From contig NZ_VIKW01000004.1 of the NCBI RefSeq assembly GCF_009711975.1, forward strand, positions 62,001 to 126,000: a DNA stretch of 64,000 bases, in the 5' to 3' direction. Under the pieces are notes generated by a model. The model worked only from the letters and a program-made list of their open reading frames with translations, searched no databases and had not been told where the DNA came from. The stretch's first letter is position 1, and every line of letters begins with the position of its first letter. The position numbers and the translations under genes were made by a program. Origin of the DNA: Anabaena sp. UHCC 0204 (lineage in GTDB: Bacteria; Cyanobacteriota; Cyanobacteriia; Cyanobacteriales; Nostocaceae). Positions 47,826 to 56,651 of this stretch are shown piece by piece.

Positions 47826-48122
47826 TTAAACAACAGCGATTTCTTGTACTAAAACGTAAGGTTCAACGATCAGGGCATTAAATCGCTTGTTGCGGTTGAG
47901 ATTCCATTCTCCCACTTGATCTATTGTGGGTTTGGCTAGTAATTGTTCATCAATCCAACGTTGCACAGAGGGGATGTTATCACTAGCGATCGCTTCCCCC
48001 ACATCTAGTAAATCTAAATTCTCTGCTACCAGAATAACTGCATCTTTTTGGACATGGGGAATTAGCCATTCCCATTCTGCTTCATCGAGATTTTGTTGTA
48101 ATTCTGCTCTTAAATCAGCCAT
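47826..48122 (-). CDS. DUF2288 family protein
   Basis: 98 aa. LRAELQQNLDEAEWEWLIPHVQKDAVILV, then LDLLDVGEAIASDN and VQRWIDEQLL, is the DUF2288 pattern, a small helical protein found in cyanobacteria and proteobacteria. The function is unknown. It starts 22 bases after the AI-2E family gene's stop, so it is probably co-transcribed with it. Confidence 0.82.
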   Translation of the reverse strand: MADLRAELQQNLDEAEWEWLIPHVQKDAVILVAENLDLLDVGEAIASDNIPSVQRWIDEQLLAKPTIDQVGEWNLNRNKRFNALIVEPYVLVQEIAVV

Positions 48123-48143
48123 AATTCCCAGTCTTTTACTTAC

Positions 48144-49208
48144 TCAGTTTGATTTTACATGATTTATTCCCGAAGTTTCTGATTTTATGTCTTCAATTTC
48201 TAATAAAGCTACAATTATTGCAGCAATAGGAATAGAGATAAAAACACCTAATAAACCTGCCACTCTAGCACCAACTAACAAGGAAAAAAATATTGCTACT
48301 GGGTTTAAATTCATTGTTCCTTGCATAACTCGTGGAGCAATTAAGTTATCTTGAATTTGCTGGAGAATTACACAAGCTATCAATACTTTTAATGCTAACC
48401 AAGCATTTTGAGCTAAAATAATTAAAGTAATTATACTAACTCCTAATGTTGCACCTATGCCCGGTATCATGTCTAGAATTCCTACTACCAAAGATAATAA
48501 TAAAGCAAATGGTACTTGAAATAACAAGAAAACTATAAAAGTTGAAGTTGTCAAAAATAAAGTTAATATTAACTGACCACGAAAAAAACTTAAAAAACTG
48601 CGTCTGATGATATTGGTAAATTTTTGTCGGCGATTTGGCGGAACTATTTTAATAATGAAATTCCATAATTTTTCTCCATCTAGCAACATAAAAAAAGCGA
48701 CAACAGCAATAAATACAAACGTCATAAAATTAGTGAGTATGCTTTGCAAAATTGCCAAACTTGTCACCAATGTTGATACAGCTTGATTCCGCAGTTGATT
48801 TTCAACTACACTTAAATCTATGCGGAGATTCCGTGTTTGTAGAAATGCTTCTACTTGTTTGATTAAAGGAATTAAAGAATTTAAAAAATTTGATGTACTA
48901 TCAATTAATTGTTGTCCTTGTGATGAAACTGTTAAACCTATAGTAATAATCAGCACTCCAATTATCATAATGCTGAGTAAAAAAACCACGATAACTGCTA
49001 GAGGATGAGGTAAAAACCGCCGGAGAAAATCTACAGGATAGTTAAGTAAAAAAGCCAAAATTGCAGCGAATGAGAAAATCACAATCACCGCTTGAAAATA
49101 ATCTAAAAGCTGAACAATTGCCCAGCCAGAAGCAACTAAAAGTAAAAAGCGAACTAAAACTAAATTATTTAGTTTATGCCAGACGTTTTTAGCTCCAGAA
49201 CCACTCAT
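48144..49208 (-). CDS. AI-2E family transporter (UPF0118)
   Basis: 354 aa with about eight hydrophobic segments, including ILAFLLNYPVDFLRRFLP and the conserved end GILDMIPGIGATLGVSIITLI. The PxGxxT/S-type motif and the DNLIAPRVMQGTMNLNPVAIFFSLLVGARVAG stretch define the family in outline. Members export autoinducer-2, other small molecules, or act as Na+/H+ antiporters; the substrate cannot be predicted. Confidence 0.88.
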   Translation of the reverse strand: MSGSGAKNVWHKLNNLVLVRFLLLVASGWAIVQLLDYFQAVIVIFSFAAILAFLLNYPVDFLRRFLPHPLAVIVVFLLSIMIIGVLIITIGLTVSSQGQQLIDSTSNFLNSLIPLIKQVEAFLQTRNLRIDLSVVENQLRNQAVSTLVTSLAILQSILTNFMTFVFIAVVAFFMLLDGEKLWNFIIKIVPPNRRQKFTNIIRRSFLSFFRGQLILTLFLTTSTFIVFLLFQVPFALLLSLVVGILDMIPGIGATLGVSIITLIILAQNAWLALKVLIACVILQQIQDNLIAPRVMQGTMNLNPVAIFFSLLVGARVAGLLGVFISIPIAAIIVALLEIEDIKSETSGINHVKSN

Positions 49209-49569
49209 ATAAATTTAAGATTTTTAAATTTTTAATTTGAGATTATTAAAAACTAACAAAATCAGCTTTTAAGAGCCTTATCTGTGTCTATTATTTTCCC
49301 AATTATTATAACTATAGTGCTAAAGTTAAAATATATGCAAGTACAGAATTTTTCCATATCTTAAGCATATTCCTTATATCTAGTACACTGCGGTGTAAAT
49401 CAAGCAACCATTAAGAACTCTCAAGAAGCTTGTGTCATCTGCTTTTTTAATTTTTAATTATTAATTTTTAATTCCGCCCTGCGGTACTAGTGGAAAATAA
49501 TTATATATTGCCCGAAAAATTTTACAGGAACAATTCATGGAATCGTCCCCACGCTATCTAAAATTACTC
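49209..49569. other. AT-rich spacer with TTTTTAAT-type repeats
   Basis: About 360 bases. AATTTTTAATTATTAATTTT-like repeats near 49447-49473 are followed by a short CCGCCCTGCGG palindrome. No gene is supported. Confidence 0.4.
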
Positions 49570-50265
49570 TTATCGTCCTAAATCGTGCATTTCATTAATC
49601 ACCGCAGCACACCTTTGGGTAACTTTTTCCAACTCTTCTTTATTCGTAGAATTAGGAGCATCAATTAATTGACCAATTCTAATAGTTAAAGGTACTGAAC
49701 GGGGTAAAGAAGAACCTGGTTGTAAAATCTGCTCACTTCCCCATAAACTCACCGGTAAGAAAGGGGCTTTAGCTTTTGCTGCAAGAAGTGCTGCACCTCT
49801 TTTGGGGTCAGCAATACGACCATCTGGTGTCCTTGTACCTTCTAGAAATACACCCACAGCCCAACCATTGTCTAAAAATTCTAGAGCAGAACGGATAGCA
49901 TTGCGATCAGCACTACCGCGACTCACAGGGTAAGCACCGTATAATTTAATTGCTTGCGATAAAACAGGAACTTTAAATAATTCTTCCTTGGCCATGTATG
50001 CAACTGGACGGCGGACACAACTAGAAACTATCGGTGGGTCAAAATAACTAGCATGATTACTAACTACGATAACAGCACCACTTTGGGGGACATTTTCCAC
50101 ACCATAAATTTTGCCCCGAAAGTATGCGTGTAGCATGGGGCTAACCACAGACCACTTAAAGGCGTGATACAGTGCCAAACTAATTAAGGGTTCACGAGTT
50201 CTAGTCACGGAAAATAAGATAAATAATACAGGAATCAGGATATGAAAAAAGAAGTCAGAACTCAT
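49570..50265 (-). CDS. plsC: 1-acyl-sn-glycerol-3-phosphate acyltransferase
   Basis: 231 aa. The acyltransferase motif NHASYFDPP (HX4D) and the EGTRTPDGR motif are present, with a hydrophobic N-terminus for membrane association. PlsC adds the second acyl chain to lysophosphatidate to give phosphatidate. Its place near plsX and fab genes fits lipid synthesis. It lies 44 bases after the PstS-like gene on the same strand. Cyanobacteria have several paralogues, so chain specificity is open. Confidence 0.88.
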   Translation of the reverse strand: MSSDFFFHILIPVLFILFSVTRTREPLISLALYHAFKWSVVSPMLHAYFRGKIYGVENVPQSGAVIVVSNHASYFDPPIVSSCVRRPVAYMAKEELFKVPVLSQAIKLYGAYPVSRGSADRNAIRSALEFLDNGWAVGVFLEGTRTPDGRIADPKRGAALLAAKAKAPFLPVSLWGSEQILQPGSSLPRSVPLTIRIGQLIDAPNSTNKEELEKVTQRCAAVINEMHDLGR

Positions 50266-50309
50266 TTTAACCTCTAACTTCCATATCTTAACTTCCTATT
50301 TCTTCTACA

Positions 50310-51194
50310 TTAGTTTCCTGATGTTAAAGCTTGCTGTCCTTGGGGCGAAGTTGCATAACCTAGAAATGCTTGAACTCCCACATTAGCAGGATCTTTATAG
50401 ACGTAATATAGCGATCGCTTGTAAGGATAACTAGCTGCTTCTGGTGTCAAGCCCTCAATAGCAACGACGCGCACGGTTTGCTGGTTAGCAACTTGATCAA
50501 AGGTTGCATAGCCAATACCATCTTTTTTTAAAGCTTGAATTAAGGGAGTTGTAGCATCTTGCGGTAATGTCGTAATGTTGGGTGTAGTCCCAAAATTAGA
50601 TCCTTTGAGGACTAATTCTTTAAAAGTTTGATGTGTGCCACTAATTGCGGGGCGATTAATGACGCGGATAGTTGCAGACGAACCACCCACTGCTGACCAA
50701 TTATTAATTTTCCCTTCAAATATATCTGCAATTTGGCTGCTGGTTAATCCTCGGTTGAAAGGATTGGCTTTACTGACAATGACAGCGATCGCATCTTGTG
50801 TTACAGTAACAGCCTTTAATCCCTGACTTTGCTCCTGTGCTGTCAATGGTCTAGAAGCTGCGGAAATATCAATTTTCCCCGCTAACAAATCCTGAATTCC
50901 CCTATCTGTCCCATTCCCAATCGCTTCTACCTTTGTCCCCGGAAACTGTTTCTCAAAACCATTTTTGAGACTTTGGTTAATTGTCACCATACTGGTAGAA
51001 CCATCTATTTTGACGGTAGTACCGCTGGCTACTGTTGTCGGGACGGAGAAAGCCTCAGTAGTGGTTGTATCACCACCGGAAGAAATGGGGTTTGACGCAG
51101 GATTCCGCATGAAAAACCACCAGTAACCACCACCCAAAAGCCCCAAAAACAGCAGGATAAAAACAATAGGCGGCGGTCCGCTTTTCTGACTCAT
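50310..51194 (-). CDS. PstS-like periplasmic substrate-binding protein
   Basis: 294 aa. N-terminal membrane segment (GPPPIVFILLFLGLLGGGYWWF in outline, residues about 5-26), then VKIDGSTSMVTINQSL, KIDISAASRPLT and WSAVGGSSATIRVINRPAISGTHQTF, the phosphate-binding protein fold. It should be anchored in the membrane facing the periplasm. No pstCAB genes are adjacent, so transport of phosphate is not established; related proteins act as solitary binding proteins. It lies 10 bases after the PspA-like gene. Confidence 0.75.
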   Translation of the reverse strand: MSQKSGPPPIVFILLFLGLLGGGYWWFFMRNPASNPISSGGDTTTTEAFSVPTTVASGTTVKIDGSTSMVTINQSLKNGFEKQFPGTKVEAIGNGTDRGIQDLLAGKIDISAASRPLTAQEQSQGLKAVTVTQDAIAVIVSKANPFNRGLTSSQIADIFEGKINNWSAVGGSSATIRVINRPAISGTHQTFKELVLKGSNFGTTPNITTLPQDATTPLIQALKKDGIGYATFDQVANQQTVRVVAIEGLTPEAASYPYKRSLYYVYKDPANVGVQAFLGYATSPQGQQALTSGN

Positions 51195-51204
51195 AAATTC
51201 CTAT

Positions 51205-51918
51205 TTATTCCGGTAGTTGTTTAGGTTGAGAATCTTGTAACCTTTGCAAACGACGAGCAACTTCGTCATCTAATGTCATATTTTCAATTTCGGCTTGTAG
51301 TTTTTCTGTTGGATTTTCCGACAATTCTGCTAAAGCTTCTGTTTTGAGATTGCGACGTTCAACTGCACCTTTAGCTTTTTCAAAGTCACTTTTAGCTGAA
51401 CCAATATCAAATTCATTATTGACTTTAGCAATCATAGCCAGGGCTTCATTTACCTCTGACATATCTTTCATATTCTGCATATCGGCTTTGTAAGTTTCTA
51501 GCTTCATGCGCTCACGGTTGAGTTTATCTTTAGAAGCCTTAACAGCCATTTCTGCTTGTTTAACCATTTCCTCAAGTTTTGGCAAGATTTGCTCCGTTTG
51601 AATAGCCTTACTCATGGCCATTCGCGCTGCTTCTTCATTGCCACTACGTTGAGCAATCATGGCTTGCTGCTCTAAGGTTTTGAATTCTCTAATTTTTGTC
51701 TCATATTTAGCCTTGGCAGTTTTATAAGCCCCTTCTTGCGCGGCAACGGCTTGAGCCAGTTTTTGTACTGCTACTTGCATTGACTGTAGAGATTCTTCAG
51801 CAACTGCGACAGCTACCTTACCACCCGACTCTACAGGCATTCCCCATAACCAGTTCCAAGTCCCAACGATGGTTCTCCCTGCCCGTTCACCCATTATCCA
51901 GTAGACAGCTTTTTTCAT
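51205..51918 (-). CDS. PspA/IM30-like coiled-coil protein
   Basis: 237 aa, mostly charged helix. AKAKYETKIREFKTLEQQAM and ARMAMSKAIQTEQILPKLEEMVKQAE match the PspA/IM30 coiled coil, but the N-terminus (KKAVYWIMGERAGRTIVGTWNWLWG) lacks the usual PspA/Vipp1 amphipathic start and has a hydrophobic, Trp-rich segment instead. It is shorter than Vipp1. A membrane-associated ESCRT-III-like role is plausible but not shown. It is upstream of the PstS-like gene. Confidence 0.65.
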   Translation of the reverse strand: MKKAVYWIMGERAGRTIVGTWNWLWGMPVESGGKVAVAVAEESLQSMQVAVQKLAQAVAAQEGAYKTAKAKYETKIREFKTLEQQAMIAQRSGNEEAARMAMSKAIQTEQILPKLEEMVKQAEMAVKASKDKLNRERMKLETYKADMQNMKDMSEVNEALAMIAKVNNEFDIGSAKSDFEKAKGAVERRNLKTEALAELSENPTEKLQAEIENMTLDDEVARRLQRLQDSQPKQLPE

Positions 51919-52019
51919 AACCCAAAGTTATTTTAGTGAGGATGGTTATGGTAATATTTGTACCTTAAAATTGACACACACACCACTTCTATGTCAACTT
52001 TTTCACATTTCATTAACCG

Positions 52020-52898
52020 TCATTTTTTTACTGTACTGACTCTGTTTGCTGCTTGCAAAAGTTCTGCTTCAGAGGGTAGTTTCAGATTAGAACTTAAGTG
52101 TAGTCTTTCTAGTAGTCGGATAAATCCGTAGGTAGGATCTATTAAGTAGACAACTTTGCCTTCTTTAACGGAGAAGCCATGACGGGCTGACCACTGAAAT
52201 GCGTGGTGCATATTGTGCCACCCTTCACCAAATGTAAGTAGTGCTACAAACCAGTTATTGCAGCTATAATCATTGCTGACGAAGGGCTTGTCTCCAAATA
52301 TATGAGAAAGAGAGTTGACAAAGGCGACACAATGGAAGAGTATCATCGTACTTAAGAAGAAAGCACCGAGAAACTCCAACCCACCTATCCAGAAAGAAAT
52401 TACCCCTAATAGGATCATAGGAATAAAGTGTAACCGGTCTATGGTTTTAAGAACCCAGTCTGCTTCCACATCAGCAGGAAGGCAGGGGGGAAAAAAGTTT
52501 CGAGATAAAAGCCATCCACATTGCGACCAAAGAAAGCCTTTAAAACCTTGAAACGGTGTATGAGGAGAGTGGCTATCGTCTGGTTTATCGGAGTTATTGT
52601 GGTGTCCTTGAATATGATGACCTTTCCACCAGTTAGGGCCCATTTGTCCTGAAGAACAGGCAATAATGCTGCCAACCCATTTGATGATCGCCGGAGCTTG
52701 ATAGGATTTATGAATAATGAGCCGATGGTATATGGCTGTAATACTCATCATTCTGATTACATAAAGAGCAACTCCCCAAAGAATACTTTTCCATGATAAT
52801 CCTGTGATCAAGGGAACGAAAGCTCCTAAGTGTGTTACTATGATCAGAAGTGGTCCCAAACAGTAACTAAGGACTAAAATCCTGGGATACTTTTTCAT
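52020..52898 (-). CDS. Acyl-lipid/acyl-CoA type fatty acid desaturase
   Basis: 292 aa. The three histidine boxes are intact: HRLIIH, HHIQGHH and HNMHH. Four hydrophobic segments surround them. The pattern GPNWWKGHHIQGHHNNSDKPDD in outline is that of the delta-9 (DesC) type, which inserts a double bond in membrane lipid acyl chains with a di-iron centre. The exact position cannot be read. The gene lies between fab genes and plsC, all on the minus strand. Confidence 0.85.
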   Translation of the reverse strand: MKKYPRILVLSYCLGPLLIIVTHLGAFVPLITGLSWKSILWGVALYVIRMMSITAIYHRLIIHKSYQAPAIIKWVGSIIACSSGQMGPNWWKGHHIQGHHNNSDKPDDSHSPHTPFQGFKGFLWSQCGWLLSRNFFPPCLPADVEADWVLKTIDRLHFIPMILLGVISFWIGGLEFLGAFFLSTMILFHCVAFVNSLSHIFGDKPFVSNDYSCNNWFVALLTFGEGWHNMHHAFQWSARHGFSVKEGKVVYLIDPTYGFIRLLERLHLSSNLKLPSEAELLQAANRVSTVKK

Positions 52899-53064
52899 AT
52901 ATCGGTGTTTTTGTGAACTGTATTCATGAATATTTTTAGTTTTTTTTGTAGGTTTATTACGTCAATTTTTGAGCATTTTTCAGGAAATGTAAGGTGGATT
53001 TTTTGTCATTATCTCACTTAAACCCTTCACAAATTACTGGAGTTTATTAAATAAATCTTTAGAC

Positions 53065-53097
53065 AAAAAATAGGCAACATAGAAAGTTTATGTTGCC
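53065..53097 (-). terminator. Intrinsic terminator of the plsX-fabH-fabD operon
   Basis: GGCAACATA (53073-53081) and TATGTTGCC (53089-53097) pair perfectly. On the minus strand the stem is followed by TATTTTTTG. It lies about 50 bases past the fabD stop. Confidence 0.8.
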
Positions 53098-53149
53098 AAT
53101 GTCATCTACAAAAAGACTTATTTAAGTTTAAATTAATTTGCGAAATTAT

Positions 53150-54031
53150 CTATGCAGGTAACTCAGCAGCATTACGAATGTTTTCTAACATTAAGCCAGG
53201 AGCAGTCCGTTTAATCAAACCTGTTAAAACGTTACCAGGTCCAATTTCCACAACTTTTTCAATACCATTTTCTGGTAATTGCAAAGAAATTTCTCGCCAC
53301 CGCACAGAACCTGTCATTTGTTGAGAAAGACGCTGTTTTAAAATCTCTGCTCCTATTGCGGGAACTGGGTCTACATTGGATAAAACGGGGACAGTTGCTG
53401 ACTGAAAAACAACGGAGTCTAGAACTTCTTGAAATTCCGTTGCGGCTGCTTTCATTAAATGTGAATGAAATGCTCCTGAAACCTTTAAGGGGATAGCTCG
53501 TTTAGCTTTAACTTGAGACATAACAATCTGTACAGCTTCTGGAGTTCCAGAAATTACAACTTGAGCAGCACTATTATCATTTGCTAAAACTACATTAGGT
53601 GTTTCGCTAATGACTTTTTCCAATTCTTCTCGGTCAAAATTCATGAGCGCGGCCATCATTCCACCAACAGCACTATCCATTAATTCAGCGCGGCGTTTGA
53701 CTAAGCGTAAACCCGTAGACCATTCAAAGGCACCAGCTACATAAAGAGCGATATATTCTCCTAAACTGTGACCTGCAACTATATCTGGTCGCTGTCCTTT
53801 TTCCCGCAATATATCAGCAATTATACTTTCGATTACATACAAACTAGGCTGGGTATAAAGTGTCCTTGATAAAGTTTCAATGTCACTTTGACATATATCT
53901 GTGACAGACCAGCCCAAAATTGCCTCAGCTTGAATAAATTTTTCTTTGGCTAATGGTAGATTTAACAAGTCTATTCCCATTCCCAGTGCTTGAGAACCTT
54001 GTCCGGGAAACACCCATGCAGTTTTAGTCAT
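53150..54031 (-). CDS. fabD: Malonyl-CoA:ACP transacylase
   Basis: 293 aa. FPGQGSQALGMG start, GHSLGEYIALYVAG with the nucleophilic serine, and GAFHSHLM with the catalytic His are all present. FabD loads malonate on ACP for fatty acid synthesis. It follows fabH after an 88-base spacer made entirely of heptamer repeats and no obvious ribosome-binding site. Confidence 0.95.
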   Translation of the reverse strand: MTKTAWVFPGQGSQALGMGIDLLNLPLAKEKFIQAEAILGWSVTDICQSDIETLSRTLYTQPSLYVIESIIADILREKGQRPDIVAGHSLGEYIALYVAGAFEWSTGLRLVKRRAELMDSAVGGMMAALMNFDREELEKVISETPNVVLANDNSAAQVVISGTPEAVQIVMSQVKAKRAIPLKVSGAFHSHLMKAAATEFQEVLDSVVFQSATVPVLSNVDPVPAIGAEILKQRLSQQMTGSVRWREISLQLPENGIEKVVEIGPGNVLTGLIKRTAPGLMLENIRNAAELPA

Positions 54032-54122
54032 TTGTCGGTTGTCAGTGGTCAGTTGTCAGTGGTCAGTTGTCGGTTGTTCGTTGTCAATTGTCAATTGTCA
54101 ATTGTCAATTATCAATTGTTTA
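54032..54122. repeat. 13-unit heptamer array filling the fabH-fabD spacer
   Basis: TTGTCGG, TTGTCAG, TGGTCAG and TTGTCAA variants follow each other in exact 7-bp register from the fabD start codon to the fabH stop codon, which lies in the last unit. It may affect translation of fabD by forming hairpins or by replacing its ribosome-binding site. Confidence 0.85.
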
Positions 54123-55121
54123 TCTTCCCCATTGAAAAATGGCTGCACCCCAGGAGAGTCCTGCACCAAAGCCAGATGTAGCAATTATATCATTTGCTTT
54201 AATTTTGCCTTCTCGGACTGCTTCATCTAAGGCTAGGGGAATAGATGCGGCGGAGGTGTTACCATAATTGGCGACATTGCTGATGACTTTATCTTCTGGA
54301 ATATGTAAGCGTTCAGCAACGGAATTGATAATGCGTTGATTTGCTTGATGTAATACGAGCCAATCTATGTTTTCAATTTTCAGGTTAGCTGCAAATAAGG
54401 CTTTGTCTATAACTTCTGGAACTTTCTGCACAGCAAAGCGGTAGACTTCTTTCCCGTTCATGGTAATCGGGTGATATTTGCCTGTAGATACGTGAATATC
54501 TGGTGTTAGTTCTTCGGTGGAAGCATTATAGGGGAGGTTGAGAAAATGATTTTGAGAACCGTCGCTTTTGAGGCAAAATCCTAATAAGCGATCGCTCTTA
54601 TTGGCCTGTAATACAACTGCTCCAGCGCCATCACCAAATAATACACAACTGCGTCTATCTTGCCAATCTACCCACCGGGAGAGGATATCTGCCCCAATCA
54701 AGAGTACATTTTTGTAAGCACCTGTTCTGATGTATTGTGCTGCGGTAACTAGACCAAACACAAAACCAGAACAGGCGGCAGTTAAGTCAAAGGCGACTGC
54801 TTTGATAGCACCTAATTCACCTTGAACACGGCAAGCAGTTCCAAATAGGTCATCAGGGGTAGAAGTGGCCAGCAAAATTAAATCAATATCTGCTGCTGTA
54901 ATTCCGGCGGATTCCAGAGCCTTTTGACTAGCAGCAGTAGCTAATGATGTGAGTGAGTCGGGGGGCAATGCTAACCGCCGTTGACGAATGCCTGTTCTTG
55001 TGGTGATCCACTCATCTGATGTTTCTACTAATTGAGTTAGTTCCTGGTTATGTAAACAATTTGCTGGGACTGCTGAACCACTGCCGATGATTGCTATGCC
55101 GCTGCTCAAAAAATGTTGCAC
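54120..55121 (-). CDS. fabH: 3-oxoacyl-ACP synthase III
   Basis: 333 aa. ACSGFVFGL carries the catalytic Cys, HQANQRI the His and NYGNTSAAS the Asn of the KAS III triad. FabH condenses acetyl-CoA with malonyl-ACP to start fatty acid synthesis. Codon 1 at 55121 is GTG with GAGGAG 8 bases upstream. It lies between plsX and fabD on the same strand, a conserved cluster. Confidence 0.95.
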   Translation of the reverse strand: MQHFLSSGIAIIGSGSAVPANCLHNQELTQLVETSDEWITTRTGIRQRRLALPPDSLTSLATAASQKALESAGITAADIDLILLATSTPDDLFGTACRVQGELGAIKAVAFDLTAACSGFVFGLVTAAQYIRTGAYKNVLLIGADILSRWVDWQDRRSCVLFGDGAGAVVLQANKSDRLLGFCLKSDGSQNHFLNLPYNASTEELTPDIHVSTGKYHPITMNGKEVYRFAVQKVPEVIDKALFAANLKIENIDWLVLHQANQRIINSVAERLHIPEDKVISNVANYGNTSAASIPLALDEAVREGKIKANDIIATSGFGAGLSWGAAIFQWGR

Positions 55122-55136
55122 TCTTAATCTCCTCAG

Positions 55137-55171
55137 TTGTCAATTGTCAGTTGTCAATTGTCAGTTGTCTT
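55137..55171. repeat. Five-unit TTGTCAA/TTGTCAG heptamer array upstream of fabH
   Basis: Five exact 7-bp units between plsX and fabH. The remaining spacer to 55336 holds an ATCTAAAATCCGAAATC-like dispersed repeat. Confidence 0.75.
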
Positions 55172-55336
55172 GTTTGTAAGCATTAATAACGAGTACCAAT
55201 GACAATTCCAATTTGAGACGGGGGACTTTAGATTTATAAAAAATCGTAATTTTTCATCTAAAATCCGAAATCTCAAATCGGATGACAAATGACAAATGGC
55301 TGTTAGCGTAGTATCTCTACTTTTGAGAACAAATAG

Positions 55337-56362
55337 CTAACTGCTTTCATTCTGGAGAATTTGATATTGAGATTGGAGTCTTTCTAACACCTGATTATCT
55401 ACAGCTTCTTTAGCCATACGAATGGCGCTAAAAATAGATGGTGCTTGGGAACTACCATGACCAATAAAACAAATTCCGCTGACACCTAAAAGCAAAGCGC
55501 CTCCATGTTCAGCGTGATCCATGCGCTGTTTAACGCGCTTTAAATTGGGTTTTAAAATCGCTGTACCGATTTGACCATGTAGCCCTTGGGGTAATTCTTC
55601 TCGCAGAATTTGCAGGATTACACCGCCGACTGCTTCGGCAAATTTTAATAAAATATTACCCACAAAGCCGTCGCAAACAATCACATCAAATTCACCGGAT
55701 AATACATCACGCCCTTCCGCATTACCAGTAAAATTAATTTGAGTATTTTCCCTTAACAATTGGTGGGCGCGGAGAACTACTTCGTTACCTTTAGTATCTT
55801 CTTCGCCAATATTCAATAAACCTATTTTGGGTTGTTCTGTTCCCAAAACATACTGACTGTAAATTGAACCCATAACTGCAAACTGCTCTAAAAATTTAGG
55901 GCGACAGTCTACATTAGCGCCGACATCCAGGATCATTACTGGTTTACCGGCTTTGATGGTAGGGAATACTGTGCCAATTGCTGGGCGGTCAATTCCCGGT
56001 AATCTTCCTAAACGCAGTAAAGCTGATGCCATCGCCGCCCCAGAATGACCGGCAGAAAATACAGCATCTGCTTGTTTCGTTTTCACTAAATCCATCGCTA
56101 TGTTGATGGAAGCTTTTCGCTTACGTCTAACTGCGTTGAGAGGCTCTTCATCCATAGCGATCGCATCCTCGGCAGGAACAATCTCTAAATCCGCCATATT
56201 AGTTTTTGGCGGCATCACAGCCTCAATTTGTTGGGGATCACCAACCAATAATATTTTTACACCCAATTCTTCGCGCGCCCGCAGTGCGCCGGCGACGATT
56301 TCAGTGGGTGCATGATCTCCCCCCATTGCGTCAATTGCGATCCTTACACCAGTCGATCCCAT
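55337..56362 (-). CDS. plsX: Phosphate acyltransferase PlsX
   Basis: 341 aa, normal length. IAIDAMGGDHAPTEIVAGAL start, AVFSAGHSGAAMASAL, and CDGFVGNILLKFAEAVG are the family signatures. PlsX converts acyl-ACP to acyl-phosphate for glycerolipid synthesis. First gene of the plsX-fabH-fabD cluster; ATG at 56362. The 290 bases upstream are AT-rich and should hold the promoter. Confidence 0.95.
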   Translation of the reverse strand: MGSTGVRIAIDAMGGDHAPTEIVAGALRAREELGVKILLVGDPQQIEAVMPPKTNMADLEIVPAEDAIAMDEEPLNAVRRKRKASINIAMDLVKTKQADAVFSAGHSGAAMASALLRLGRLPGIDRPAIGTVFPTIKAGKPVMILDVGANVDCRPKFLEQFAVMGSIYSQYVLGTEQPKIGLLNIGEEDTKGNEVVLRAHQLLRENTQINFTGNAEGRDVLSGEFDVIVCDGFVGNILLKFAEAVGGVILQILREELPQGLHGQIGTAILKPNLKRVKQRMDHAEHGGALLLGVSGICFIGHGSSQAPSIFSAIRMAKEAVDNQVLERLQSQYQILQNESS

Positions 56363-56598
56363 TGCTCAGAGCTTATAGAAACCTTACAAATTTTATCAGA
56401 TTGCAATACTTAAAATTTGAAAATTCTAAAAAAAACCATAAGAAACTAGACTTTTATCGCAACTAGATAATCTATAACTCTATTACTCTCGCATAAACTA
56501 GCTACAAAGCAATTAAGTTAAATTATACAAATAAGCGATTACTCTAGAATCATTTGACATATTCTTGATAAGATTTATAATCTTACCAAGAATGCTGA

Positions 56599-56631
56599 CA
56601 AAAAAGGGCAACATCTAAATTTATATTGCCC
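56599..56631 (-). terminator. Intrinsic terminator after the second DUF4351 gene
   Basis: GGGCAACAT and ATATTGCCC pair with one mismatch; seven A residues precede, so the minus-strand transcript ends in U. It closely resembles the fabD terminator at 53065-53097. Confidence 0.7.
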
Positions 56632-56651
56632 ACTGACTTATCCGTAATTAT

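Noticed and set aside
54032-54230. Two short plus-strand frames over the heptamer array
   Set aside because: They only translate the repeat and the antisense of fabH.
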